This document shows positions 23,925-31,479 of a stretch of 64,000 bases of DNA, piece by piece. The notes beneath the pieces were generated by a model. That model had not been told where the DNA came from. It did not search any database and worked only from the letters and a program-made list of their open reading frames with translations. Position 1 is the stretch's first letter. Each line of letters starts with the position of its first letter. This DNA comes from Streptomyces griseiscabiei (GTDB lineage: Bacteria > Actinomycetota > Actinomycetes > Streptomycetales > Streptomycetaceae), in NCBI RefSeq assembly GCF_020010925.1, contig NZ_JAGJBZ010000002.1:186001-250000 (forward strand), written 5' to 3'. Made by a program: the position numbers and the translations under genes.

Positions 23925-23930
23925 AGCCTA
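23925..23930 (-). promoter_or_regulatory. -10-like hexamer for leaderless transcript of the 23370-23918 gene
   Basis: TAGGCT (minus strand), 6 nt, then ATG, with no Shine-Dalgarno sequence. Confidence 0.5.
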
Positions 23931-23959
23931 ACGGCGCCCCCACGGCACGCCCCGCGGGC

Positions 23960-25084
23960 CTACAGCCACCCGTTCCGCTTCAGCGTCCGGTGGATGCCGA
24001 GGCAGAGCGCGACCGTGACGCCGAGGACCACCGGGTAGCCGTACTTCCAGTGCGTCTCCGGCATGTAGTCGAAGTTCATGCCGTAGACGCCGCACACCAT
24101 CGTCGGGACGGCGATGATGGCCGCCCACGAGGTGATCTTGCGCATGTCCTCGTTCTGCGCGACGGAGGCCTGCGCCAGGTTCGCCTGGAGGATCGAGTTG
24201 AGGAGTTCGTCGAAGCCGACGACCTGCTCCTGCACGCGGGCGAGGTGGTCGGCGACGTCACGGAAGTACTTCTGGATGTCCGGGTCGATCAGCCGCATCG
24301 GCCGCTCGCTCAGCAGCTGCATGGGCCGCACGAGCGGCAGCACCGCGCGCTTGAACTCCATGACCTCGCGCTTGAGTTGGTAGATCCGGCCGGCGTCGGT
24401 GCCCCGCGGCGTGCCCTTGCGCCCGGGGGAGAACACCTCCGTCTCCACCTCGTCGATGTCGTCCTGCACGGCGTCGGCGACGGCCACGTACCCGTCCACG
24501 ACGTGGTCGGCGATGGCGTGCAGCACGGCCGAGGGGCCCTTGGCGAGCAACTCCGGGTCGTCCTGCAGCCGGTGACGCAGCGCCCTGAGCGAACCCTGCC
24601 CGCCGTGCCGGACGGTGATGAAGAAGTCCCGCCCGGTGAAGCACATGACCTCGCCGGACTCCACGACCTCGCTGGTGGCGGTGAGTTCGTCGTGCTCGAC
24701 GTAGTGGATGGTCTTGAAGACGGTGAACAGCGTGTCGTCGTAGCGCTCCAGCTTCGGCCGCTGGTGCGCGTGCACAGCGTCCTCCACGGCCAGCGGGTGC
24801 AGCCCGAACTCGGCGGCGATACCGGCGAATTCGGCCTCCGACGGCTCGTGCAGACCGATCCAGACGAAGCCGCCGTCCCGGCGCACCTGACGGATCGCCT
24901 CGTGCGGGGTCAGATGGCGCTCGAACGCGACCCGCGCCCCGTCGCGGTAGACGGCGCAGTCCACGACGGCCGTGACCGCCTCCGCCGGGCGCGTGGCGTC
25001 GTACACGCCGCCGTCCTTGCGCAGCGACAGACGCGAGGGGCGGGACGGGCGAACTGCGGCACGCAGGTTGTGGATCATCGACAT
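23960..25084 (-). CDS. corA: CorA-family magnesium/divalent cation channel
   Basis: A 374-residue membrane channel. The large N-terminal alpha/beta domain and long stalk helices (from RPKLERYDDTLFTVFKTIHY to QVVGFDELLNSILQANLAQASV) are cytoplasmic. Two C-terminal transmembrane helices flank the signature YGMN (CGVYGMNFDYMPETHW). The protein ends in a basic tail. ATG 25084 has AAGGAG 7 nt upstream; ATG 25078 is also possible. Two genes away lies the MgtE-N/CBS protein, so Mg2+ handling may link this region. Confidence 0.93.
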   Translation of the reverse strand: MSMIHNLRAAVRPSRPSRLSLRKDGGVYDATRPAEAVTAVVDCAVYRDGARVAFERHLTPHEAIRQVRRDGGFVWIGLHEPSEAEFAGIAAEFGLHPLAVEDAVHAHQRPKLERYDDTLFTVFKTIHYVEHDELTATSEVVESGEVMCFTGRDFFITVRHGGQGSLRALRHRLQDDPELLAKGPSAVLHAIADHVVDGYVAVADAVQDDIDEVETEVFSPGRKGTPRGTDAGRIYQLKREVMEFKRAVLPLVRPMQLLSERPMRLIDPDIQKYFRDVADHLARVQEQVVGFDELLNSILQANLAQASVAQNEDMRKITSWAAIIAVPTMVCGVYGMNFDYMPETHWKYGYPVVLGVTVALCLGIHRTLKRNGWL

Positions 25085-25207
25085 GAGCGGGCTCCTTCGC
25101 AACGAAAGGCCGCCGACGACGGTTGGAACTACCCGGAATGAGGACGTTTTGACTACGGATGTTTGGCACGTCCACAAAGCGGGGAGCACCGCACCGTCGC
25201 GGTGACA

Positions 25208-25262
25208 GCTTCGCTTGATTCAGATGCGCTTGATTCAGATCAAGACGGGGATCAAGACGGGA
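25208..25262. repeat. Short tandem repeats upstream of corA
   Basis: GCTTGATTCAGAT occurs twice in tandem, followed by two tandem copies of a TCAAGACGGG-type unit. The AT-rich units stand out from the surrounding DNA. Confidence 0.65.
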
Positions 25263-25648
25263 AAGAAGTGCTCTTCCGATGCGCGACGACCGACGAGCGG
25301 CACGACGCGAGTGAGGGCGGCAGCCAGCGGAGCGAGAAATACGGCTACGACAAGAGCTACGGAACTCGGTGCGCGGAAGAGCGGGTAGTACTGCCAGGCC
25401 GACTTCGGTCCATCGCAGCCCCACCTCCTCCGGCCGGTCCCCCGTAAGGGACGTTCCATACCCCATCCGGGGTTCCCCGTAGGGGAGTCAGTCTTCTCGG
25501 TCCGGGACGCGAAGGCGTGAGAAGCAAGGAATGAGAAGCCTTGGGTGCGAGGCTTCTGTGTGCCGCACGCGTGCTGTCCCGACCGGCGGCCCAGACTAAC
25601 AGTCGGCTGAAGTGTCAAGGCGCCCGTTTGCCGGTTCCTGACGAGTTC

Positions 25649-25654
25649 TATGCT
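25649..25654 (+). promoter_or_regulatory. -10-like hexamer for leaderless SUFU transcript
   Basis: TATGCT, 6 nt, then ATG 25661. It is a good TAnnnT match, and no ribosome binding site is present. Confidence 0.5.
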
Positions 25655-25660
25655 CGCTCC

Positions 25661-26245
25661 ATGGCTGATGTTCTTCCGTTGGTGGAGGCCCGTTTGCGCA
25701 CCGCGCTGGGCGAACCGGACGCGCGCGCCGCGGTCACCTTCCTGGGCACGGACCGCTTCGAGGTGCTCCGTTTCACCGACGGCGACGTCGTCCGCTACGC
25801 CACGCTCGGCATGTCCGCCCAGCCGATGGCCGATCCCACCGCGACCCTCGCCGACCCCGTCGCGGGCCCCCGCGCCGAACTCGTCCTGTCCGTGCGGCAC
25901 GGCCTCGCCGACACCGACAAGGTGCTCCGCCCGCTCGCCGTGCTCGCCGCGTCACCGCAGGTCGAGGGCGTGGTCGTGGCCCCTGGAGCCTCCCTCGACG
26001 TGGGCGCGCCGCTGTGGCCCGGCGCCCCCTTCACCTCCGTCCTCGTCGCCGAGTCCGGCGGCCTCGTCGAGGACCTCGAACTCGACGCCCCCGCCGACCC
26101 CGTACGGTTCCTGCCGCTCCTCCCGATGACCGCCAACGAGGCCGCCTGGAAGCGCGTGCACGGCGCCCAGGCCCTCCAGGAGCGCTGGCTCACCCAGGGG
26201 ACGGACCTCCGCGACCCCGCCCGCAGATCGGCCTCCCTGGACTGA
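25661..26245 (+). CDS. Suppressor-of-fused (SUFU) domain protein
   Basis: A 194-residue cytoplasmic protein of the bacterial SUFU-like family, whose role is unknown outside a link with polymorphic-toxin immunity in some genomes. Family-like segments are RAELVLSVRHGLADTDKVLRPLAVLAASP, GAPLWPGAPFTSVLVAE and VRFLPLLPMTANEAAWKRVHGAQALQERW. There is no adjacent toxin gene, so an immunity role is not supported here. The ATG has no Shine-Dalgarno sequence; TATGCT 6 nt upstream suggests leaderless translation. Confidence 0.8.
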   Translation: MADVLPLVEARLRTALGEPDARAAVTFLGTDRFEVLRFTDGDVVRYATLGMSAQPMADPTATLADPVAGPRAELVLSVRHGLADTDKVLRPLAVLAASPQVEGVVVAPGASLDVGAPLWPGAPFTSVLVAESGGLVEDLELDAPADPVRFLPLLPMTANEAAWKRVHGAQALQERWLTQGTDLRDPARRSASLD

Positions 26246-26498
26246 CCGGCCACCCCGGCACCGGCTTCCTCGTGTGACGGACGGCACGCCGTACGTGACC
26301 GGAGGCGGCTCGCGAGGTGGCCGAAAACCACCGCTTCCCTTGGCTGTGTGGGCAGTTGATTCCCTTGGTCGGTCCGAGGGGCCGTCCGCCGTCCGGGGCC
26401 GGCGTTCGTGTGCGGTTCGTGCGCGGAATGTGACGCGCACACGCCGGACGGGTGATCGTCCTTGACGCGAGGAACCACGGGGAGGACCGTTGGGCCCT

Positions 26499-27140
26499 AT
26501 GAGGGGCGAACCCAGTTGCCCGAAGTGTGGTGGCCGGGTCAGGGCTCCCGGCCTCTTTGCCGACTCCTGGCAGTGCACCGCGCACGGGACGGTGCACCCG
26601 CTGCAGCCCGTGATCCCGCCCAGCGTCGAGGCCCTCAGCGTCGTCGTGCACCGTGCCAAGGTGCCGGTCTGGATGCCGTGGCCGCTGCCCGTGGGCTGGC
26701 TGTTCACGGGCGCCGCCTTCGCCGGGGACGACCGCAGCGGCGGACGTGCCACCGCCGTCGCCTGTTCCGGACCCGGCCCGCTCGGGGGCGTCGGAGAACT
26801 CGTCCTCATCGCGGAGGAGCTCGGTGTCGGCCTCGGCTCGCGGTACGCGGGCATCGACGGGCCCGATCCCGGGCCGTATCTGAGCGTCGAGAAACCACCC
26901 CAGGCGAAGGTGCTCGCCGCCGGCCGGCCGACACCGCTCTGGCATGTCACCGGCACACCGGACGACCGCGCGGTCTTCGCGGGGGAGGCACTCGGGCTGT
27001 GGCTGTGGGCCATCGTCTGGCCCGAGCAGACCGGCCTGCTGATGTACGACGAGCTGGTGCTGACGGATCTGCGGGACGCGGGGGCGGAGGTGGAGCTGCT
27101 GCCGTGCGGGGCGCTGTCGCCGCGGATCCTGGAGCCTTAG
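26499..27140 (+). CDS. DUF6758 family zinc-ribbon-like protein
   Basis: A 213-residue cytoplasmic protein. An N-terminal treble-Cys motif (PSCPKCGGRVRAPGLFADSWQCTAHG) looks like a zinc ribbon. The rest is a mixed alpha/beta domain with conserved stretches VPVWMPWPLPVGWLFTG and LWLWAIVWPEQTGLLMYDEL. Function is unknown; the family is widespread in streptomycetes. I chose ATG 26499 with GGGGAGGA about 11 nt upstream; TTG 26490 is too close to that site. The stop codon lies inside a short direct repeat. Confidence 0.8.
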   Translation: MRGEPSCPKCGGRVRAPGLFADSWQCTAHGTVHPLQPVIPPSVEALSVVVHRAKVPVWMPWPLPVGWLFTGAAFAGDDRSGGRATAVACSGPGPLGGVGELVLIAEELGVGLGSRYAGIDGPDPGPYLSVEKPPQAKVLAAGRPTPLWHVTGTPDDRAVFAGEALGLWLWAIVWPEQTGLLMYDELVLTDLRDAGAEVELLPCGALSPRILEP

Positions 27141-27179
27141 GGCGCAAGGAGTCGTAGCGCACCTGGAGCCGTAGGGCGC
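27129..27179 (+). repeat. Direct repeat spanning the DUF6758 stop codon
   Basis: CTGGAGCCTTAGGGCGC at 27129-27145 (containing the stop) recurs as CTGGAGCCGTAGGGCGC at 27163-27179, with a decayed third unit (GGAGTCGTAGCGCA) between them. This looks like local tandem slippage. Confidence 0.6.
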
Positions 27180-27297
27180 TTGGTGGCTCGGTGGTTTGGT
27201 GGCCAGGGGGTGGGACGGCTGAGGCCCACCGTTCGTGCGCCTGCTGTAGGGGGCACCCAGGGGTTTCGGGTGTGACAGGAGTAGTCCGAAAGGGCGC

Positions 27298-27303
27298 TAT
27301 CCT
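27298..27303 (+). promoter_or_regulatory. Candidate -10 box for the PHP-marC transcript
   Basis: TATCCT lies 45 nt before the PHP start codon. A GTGACA-like sequence stands 20 nt upstream of it, so the -35 assignment is weak. Confidence 0.35.
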
Positions 27304-27347
27304 TGAGCGTCCGCTTCCCTTTCCCGTCCGCGCCTGGAGTCCGAGTC

Positions 27348-28208
27348 GTGCGTATCGATCTGCACTGCCACTCCACGGCCTCCGACGGTACGGACACCCC
27401 CGCCGAGCTGGTGCGGAAGGCGGGCGCGGCCGGTCTGGACGTCGTCGCGCTGACCGACCACGACACGACGCGCGGGCACGCCGAGGCGATCGCCGCGCTG
27501 CCGGAGGGGCTCACGCTGGTCACCGGCGCCGAGCTGTCGTGCCGTCTCGACGGCGTCAGCATGCATATGCTCGCCTATCTGTTCGACCCCGAGGAGTCCG
27601 AGCTGCTCGCCGAGCGCGAGCTGGTCCGGGACGACCGGGTGCCGCGGGCCCAGGGGATGATCGTCAAGCTGAACGAGCTGGGGGTGCCGGTCACCTGGGA
27701 CCAGGTCGCGCGCATCGCCGCCGGCGGTTCCGTGGGCCGCCCGCATGTGGCCACCGCCCTCGTCGAGCTCGGCGTCGTGCCGACCGTCGGCGACGCCTTC
27801 ACCGAGCAGTGGCTCGCCGACGGCGGCCGTGCGTATGTCGAGAAGCACGAGACCGACCCCTTCGAGGCGATCCGGCTGATCAAGGCCGCCGGGGGTGTCG
27901 CGGTCTTCGCCCACCCCGCCGCCGCCAAGCGCGGCCGGACCGTACCGGAGTCCGCCGTCGCCGAACTGGCCGCCGCCGGGCTCGACGGCATCGAGGTCGA
28001 CCACATGGAGCACGACCCGGCGACCCGGGCACGGCTGCGCGGCCTCGCGAAGGAACTGGGGCTGCTCACCACGGGCTCCTCCGACTACCACGGCAGCCGC
28101 AAGACCTGCGTCCTCGGCGAGTACACGACCGACCCCGAGGTGTACGGGGAGATCACGCGCCGGGCCACCGGGGCGTTCCCCGTCCCGGGAACCGGCGGGG
28201 CCCGCTAG
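27348..28208 (+). CDS. PHP-domain phosphoesterase
   Basis: A 286-residue metal-dependent phosphoesterase. All PHP metal motifs are visible: DLHCHSTASDG at the N-terminus, LTDHDTTRGHAEA, the Glu of TGAELSC, GRPHVA, FAHPAA, EVDHMEHD and SSDYHGS. Relatives of this size (YciV/RnaAM or nucleoside 3',5'-bisphosphate phosphatases) act on short RNAs or nucleotides; the exact substrate is not visible here. The GTG start gives RIDLHCHS at residue 2. It is followed by marC at 95 nt, probably on the same transcript. Confidence 0.9.
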   Translation: MRIDLHCHSTASDGTDTPAELVRKAGAAGLDVVALTDHDTTRGHAEAIAALPEGLTLVTGAELSCRLDGVSMHMLAYLFDPEESELLAERELVRDDRVPRAQGMIVKLNELGVPVTWDQVARIAAGGSVGRPHVATALVELGVVPTVGDAFTEQWLADGGRAYVEKHETDPFEAIRLIKAAGGVAVFAHPAAAKRGRTVPESAVAELAAAGLDGIEVDHMEHDPATRARLRGLAKELGLLTTGSSDYHGSRKTCVLGEYTTDPEVYGEITRRATGAFPVPGTGGAR

Positions 28209-28303
28209 CGCTCTCCGGCCGCTCCCTCGGCGGCGGTACGCCCCCGGCGGCCTCCGGCCGCCCCTTTCCCTCGCCCTTCTCCCCTCCCTCGCAAGGCACC
28301 CTC

Positions 28304-28909
28304 GTGTTCGATCTCGCCGTCTTCGGTTCCCTCTTCCTCACCCTCTTCGTGATCATGGATCCCCCGGGGATCACCCCGATCTTCCTCGGCCTCACCGCCG
28401 GGCGGCCCGCCCGCACCCAGAAGCGGATGGCGTTCCAGGCCGTCTGTGTGGCCGGTGGTGTGATCACGGTCTTCGGGCTGCTGGGCCACCAGATCCTCGA
28501 CTACCTGCATGTGTCCGTCCCGGCGCTGATGATCGCGGGTGGACTGCTGCTCCTGCTGATCGCGCTGGATCTGCTGACCGGCAAGACGGACGAGCCGAAG
28601 CAGACGAAGGACGTGAACGTCGCGCTCGTCCCGCTCGGGATGCCGCTGCTGGCCGGTCCCGGCGCCATCGTGTCGGTGATCCTGGCGGTGCAGAAGGCGG
28701 ACGGCATGGCCGGCCAGGTCTCGGTGTGGGCCGCGATCCTGGCGATCCACGTCGTGCTGTGGCTGACGATGCGGTACTCGCTGCTGATCATCCGGGTCAT
28801 CAAGGACGGCGGTGTGGTCCTGGTGACCCGGCTCGCGGGCATGATGCTCTCCGCGATCGCCGTGCAGCAGATCATCAACGGCGTCACCCAGGTCGTACAG
28901 GCTGCATAG
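28304..28909 (+). CDS. MarC-family integral membrane protein
   Basis: A 201-residue polytopic membrane protein with six predicted helices, for example LFLTLFVIMDPPGITPIFL and ALMIAGGLLLLLIALDLL. The family motif DPPGxxPIF and the central LVPLGMPLLAGPGAIVSVIL are intact. Despite the name, MarC proteins are not proven drug-resistance determinants; the transport substrate is unknown. The start is GTG with AAGG upstream. A perfect 15-bp terminator begins 3 nt after the stop. Confidence 0.9.
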   Translation: MFDLAVFGSLFLTLFVIMDPPGITPIFLGLTAGRPARTQKRMAFQAVCVAGGVITVFGLLGHQILDYLHVSVPALMIAGGLLLLLIALDLLTGKTDEPKQTKDVNVALVPLGMPLLAGPGAIVSVILAVQKADGMAGQVSVWAAILAIHVVLWLTMRYSLLIIRVIKDGGVVLVTRLAGMMLSAIAVQQIINGVTQVVQAA

Positions 28910-28911
28910 CA

Positions 28912-28945
28912 GAGCCCCGTACGGCACCGATGCCGTACGGGGCTC
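28912..28945. terminator. Terminator after marC
   Basis: A perfect 15-bp stem (GAGCCCCGTACGGCA at 28912-28926, complement at 28931-28945) with a CCGA loop, between marC and the convergent 50-residue gene. Confidence 0.88.
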
Positions 28946-28968
28946 CGAAGTGTGAACGGACCCGCGTC

Positions 28969-29121
28969 CTATGAGGCGGTCACGTCGGCCGGGCGGATCC
29001 ACAGGCGCTGCCCGATGGCGGCGGCCTGCTGCACGATCCGGTTGACGGAGGCGGCGTCCACGACGGTGCTGTCCACGGGTGTGCCGCTGACGTCGTCGAG
29101 TCGCAGGATTTCGAAGCGCAA
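28969..29121 (-). CDS. Small conserved protein with TTG start
   Basis: A 50-residue cytoplasmic protein, LRFEILRLDDVSGTPVDSTVVD then AASVNRIVQQAAAIGQRLWIRPADVTAS. The even strand-helix-strand pattern and the exact placement of GAAGGGAGAAG just ahead of TTG 29121 argue for a real gene starting at TTG. The in-frame extension to 29232 would place the ribosome binding site inside the coding sequence. I recall similar 50-residue proteins in other streptomycetes but know no function. It is convergent with marC. Confidence 0.7.
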   Translation of the reverse strand: MRFEILRLDDVSGTPVDSTVVDAASVNRIVQQAAAIGQRLWIRPADVTAS

Positions 29122-29358
29122 GGGCTTCTCCCTTCGTCTGGTCATCCTCCTGAGGAGAACTACTGGTGGTGGTTCGCGGGTCATCGGTGCCCGTGTTCCA
29201 TGAGGAATCAACGGTATGCGTGTGACAAACATTCCTTACGCTAAGGAAAATTTTCGAGAAGCTAATTACTAGCCGGTAAGTGGTGGGGCGGGTATGTCTA
29301 CCGACAGGCAGGAAGACTGATTGGGACCGGTTGTGTTCGCAGCGTGACCGCCGGGACA

Positions 29359-30264
29359 ATGGACGCGATGAACGACGACCTCACGGCGCTCGGCGCCCGC
29401 ATCGACCGTACGAACGAGCTGCTGCACCGCATGCTCGCCGAGGTGGCGAAGACACCCTCGACACACGCGATCTTCGTCGATGCGGGGTACCTGTACGCGG
29501 CCGTGGGACGGCTCGCGGCGGGGACGGAGGACCGGCGGTCCTTCGACCTGGACGCCGAGGGGCTCATCGACGCCCTGATCGACAAGGCGCGCACGATCTT
29601 CGCGGACAGCCGGCTGCTGCGGGTCTACTGGTACGACGGGGCCCGGCGCCGCATCCACACGGCGGAACAGCAGTCGATCGCCGAGCTGCCGGACGTGAAG
29701 GTGCGGCTCGGCAATCTCAACGCCAACAACCAGCAGAAGGGCGTCGACTCCCTCATCCGCACCGACCTGGAGTCACTGGCCCGGCACCGCGCGATCAGCG
29801 ACGCGGCCCTGATCGGCGGCGACGAGGACCTGGTCTCGGCGGTCGAGGCCGCGCAGGGGTACGGGGCGAGGGTCCACCTGTGGGGCATCGAGGCCCCCGA
29901 GGGCCGCAACCAGGCCGAGCCGCTGCTCTGGGAGGTCGACAGCCAGCGGACCTTCGACCTCGACTTCTTCAAGCCGTACGTGTCGCGGCGGGCCGCCGCC
30001 TCCTACGACGCCCCCACCGGCACCCGCCCCACCCGCGAGGACGTCCGCTTCGTCGGCGCCCAGATCGCCGCGAAGTGGCTCGCCTCCCGGGGCCGGGAGA
30101 CCTTGCAGGAACTGCTCCACGGCCACCCGTATCTGCCCGGCTCCGTCGACCAGGACCTGCTCGTCGAGGCGGAGGGACTGCTCCAGTACTCGCTGCGGGG
30201 GCAGGCGGACCTGAGGCGGGCGCTGCGGGACGGGTTCTGGGAGCACTTGCGCGCGCAGTACTAG
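29359..30264 (+). CDS. NYN-domain (PIN-like) protein, probable nuclease
   Basis: A 301-residue cytoplasmic protein. After a helical N-terminus (LGARIDRTNELLHRMLAEVAK) comes the NYN fold. FVDAGYLYAAVGRL supplies the first catalytic Asp, LLRVYWYDGARRR the second, GVDSLIRTDLESLA the third, and ALIGGDEDLVSAVEAAQ the fourth, a set typical of metal-dependent RNases. A C-terminal winged-helix-like domain follows (LEEL..ASRGRETLQELL). The start is uncertain: GTG 29344, ATG 29359 and ATG 29368 are all possible and none has a clear ribosome binding site. It is divergent from the TTG-start small gene. Confidence 0.85.
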   Translation: MDAMNDDLTALGARIDRTNELLHRMLAEVAKTPSTHAIFVDAGYLYAAVGRLAAGTEDRRSFDLDAEGLIDALIDKARTIFADSRLLRVYWYDGARRRIHTAEQQSIAELPDVKVRLGNLNANNQQKGVDSLIRTDLESLARHRAISDAALIGGDEDLVSAVEAAQGYGARVHLWGIEAPEGRNQAEPLLWEVDSQRTFDLDFFKPYVSRRAAASYDAPTGTRPTREDVRFVGAQIAAKWLASRGRETLQELLHGHPYLPGSVDQDLLVEAEGLLQYSLRGQADLRRALRDGFWEHLRAQY

Positions 30265-30298
30265 GCGCGCTGGGGCCCCCGGGGTTCGCTGCCGCCGC

Positions 30299-31186
30299 TC
30301 AGCGGGCGATCCGGTCCCAGAAACCGATGAGGGCGTCGGCCGTCGCCTTCGGCTGGTCGGTGTTGGGGGAGTGCTCGGCGTCGCGGACGACGGTGCGGTG
30401 GGCCCGCAGCCGTACGGCCATGTCGTCGAGGAGCGGGATCGGCCAGGTGTCGTCGCGCTCACCTGACAGGACGTGCTTGGGCAGGTCCACGGCGGCGAGT
30501 TCGGCGACACGGTCGGGTTCCGCGCAGAGCTGGCGGCCGGTGGCGATGAGCTGGGCCGGGCTGGTGGCGAGCCAGCGGCGACGCAGGTCGTCACGGTCGT
30601 CCAGGCCCTCGTCGAGGGCGCCCGTCTCGGCCTCCTCCGGCTCGGGCGCCTCCATCGCCTGGATGGCGTCCCAGACCTGCTCCATGTCCATCACGGCCAG
30701 CGCGTCCCGCAACAGCTTCACGCGCTCCCGCTGGCCCACCGAGATCTGGGCGGGCCCCGAGGCCATCAGGGTGAGCGAGGCGAAGGGGCAGGCGACAGGG
30801 GAGGAGTCCAGCAGCAGGGCGGCGCGGGAGATCTGGCCGCCGAGGGAGTGGCCGACGAGGTGCAGCGGGCCGCCGTCCCGCACGGCCTCCGCCTGGGCGA
30901 GCAGATCCCTCGCCAACTCGGCCTGCGCGTAGGGCGCTTCGTCGTCCTCGGCCCCCGGGCTCTCGTACTGCCCCCGCCCGTCCACCGCCACCGACCGATA
31001 CCCCGCCTCGGCCAACGGCTCGTGCAACGCGATGAAGTCCTCCTTGCTCCCGGTGAACCCCGGCACCAGCAGCACAGTCCCCTTCACCGCCACCCCCGCC
31101 TCGATCACGGCGAACTCGCCCCGCGGGGTACGCAGACGATGGGCCCGAGCACCGGGCGGCGGGGTGAAGCTAGGCGGACGACTCAT
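30299..31186 (-). CDS. Alpha/beta hydrolase
   Basis: A 295-residue serine hydrolase of the alpha/beta fold. It has the oxyanion-hole region LLVPGFTGSKED, the nucleophile elbow GHSLGGQ, the acid loop SGERDDTWPI and the catalytic His in DAEHSPN. No signal peptide. The substrate is unknown. The ATG has no Shine-Dalgarno sequence but TACCCT stands 6 nt upstream, suggesting a leaderless mRNA. It converges on the NYN gene (34 nt between stops). Confidence 0.87.
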   Translation of the reverse strand: MSRPPSFTPPPGARAHRLRTPRGEFAVIEAGVAVKGTVLLVPGFTGSKEDFIALHEPLAEAGYRSVAVDGRGQYESPGAEDDEAPYAQAELARDLLAQAEAVRDGGPLHLVGHSLGGQISRAALLLDSSPVACPFASLTLMASGPAQISVGQRERVKLLRDALAVMDMEQVWDAIQAMEAPEPEEAETGALDEGLDDRDDLRRRWLATSPAQLIATGRQLCAEPDRVAELAAVDLPKHVLSGERDDTWPIPLLDDMAVRLRAHRTVVRDAEHSPNTDQPKATADALIGFWDRIAR

Positions 31187-31192
31187 GGGTGG

Positions 31193-31198
31193 AGGGTA
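31193..31198 (-). promoter_or_regulatory. -10-like hexamer for leaderless hydrolase transcript
   Basis: TACCCT (minus strand), 6 nt, then ATG 31186; no ribosome binding site. Confidence 0.5.
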
Positions 31199-31280
31199 AC
31201 CGCCACGCCACGCCGTTGTCGGGTGCGGGTGGACGAGGCCCCTCAAGATCAAAAGCAAGGGGCGCAGCCCCTGCCCTTCA

Positions 31281-31309
31281 GGGGCGCGGGGAATTTCGTG
31301 ACCAGCCCC
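31281..31309 (+). repeat. Dispersed intergenic repeat, copy C
   Basis: GGGGCGCGGGGAATTTCGTG then ACCAGCCCC. It sits in the 293-nt region 31187-31479, which also contains two GGGGCGCAGCCCCTG palindromic units (about 31259 and 31364). I see no gene in that region. Confidence 0.6.
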
Positions 31310-31479
31310 CACCGAACCCGCACATACCCACCACCCCCGCGCGGAGCGCGAAGAGGGGGTCGAAGGGGCGCAGCCCCTGGGGAGGGACGGGTAGGGGCGG
31401 CGGGGGCGAGAAACCCCCTGCCAACGCCGAAGGCCCGGCCCCCCGAAGGGAAACCGGACCTTTACTCGGCAGAATCGCC

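Larger units (their letters stand above)
25085..25660. other. Divergent intergenic region between corA and SUFU genes
   Basis: A 576-nt region with locally low GC. It contains tandem repeats (25208-25262) and presumably the corA promoter. A 74-codon minus-strand frame (25235-25459) would encode a protein with one hydrophobic stretch (SVALVVAVFLAPLAAALTRVV), but its end consists of the tandem repeats and its start lacks a good ribosome binding site. I do not call it a gene. No Mg2+ riboswitch of the M-box type is recognisable by eye. Confidence 0.4.

Noticed and set aside
25235..25459. 74-codon minus-strand frame with one hydrophobic segment between corA and SUFU
   Set aside because: Its C-terminus is the tandem-repeat DNA, its start has no good ribosome binding site and no family is recognisable; kept only as a possibility.
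31187..31479. Possible CRISPR-like or tRNA structure in the repeat-rich gap before the helicase tail
   Set aside because: The repeats are short GC palindromes without regular spacing or unique spacers, and no cloverleaf can be folded by eye.
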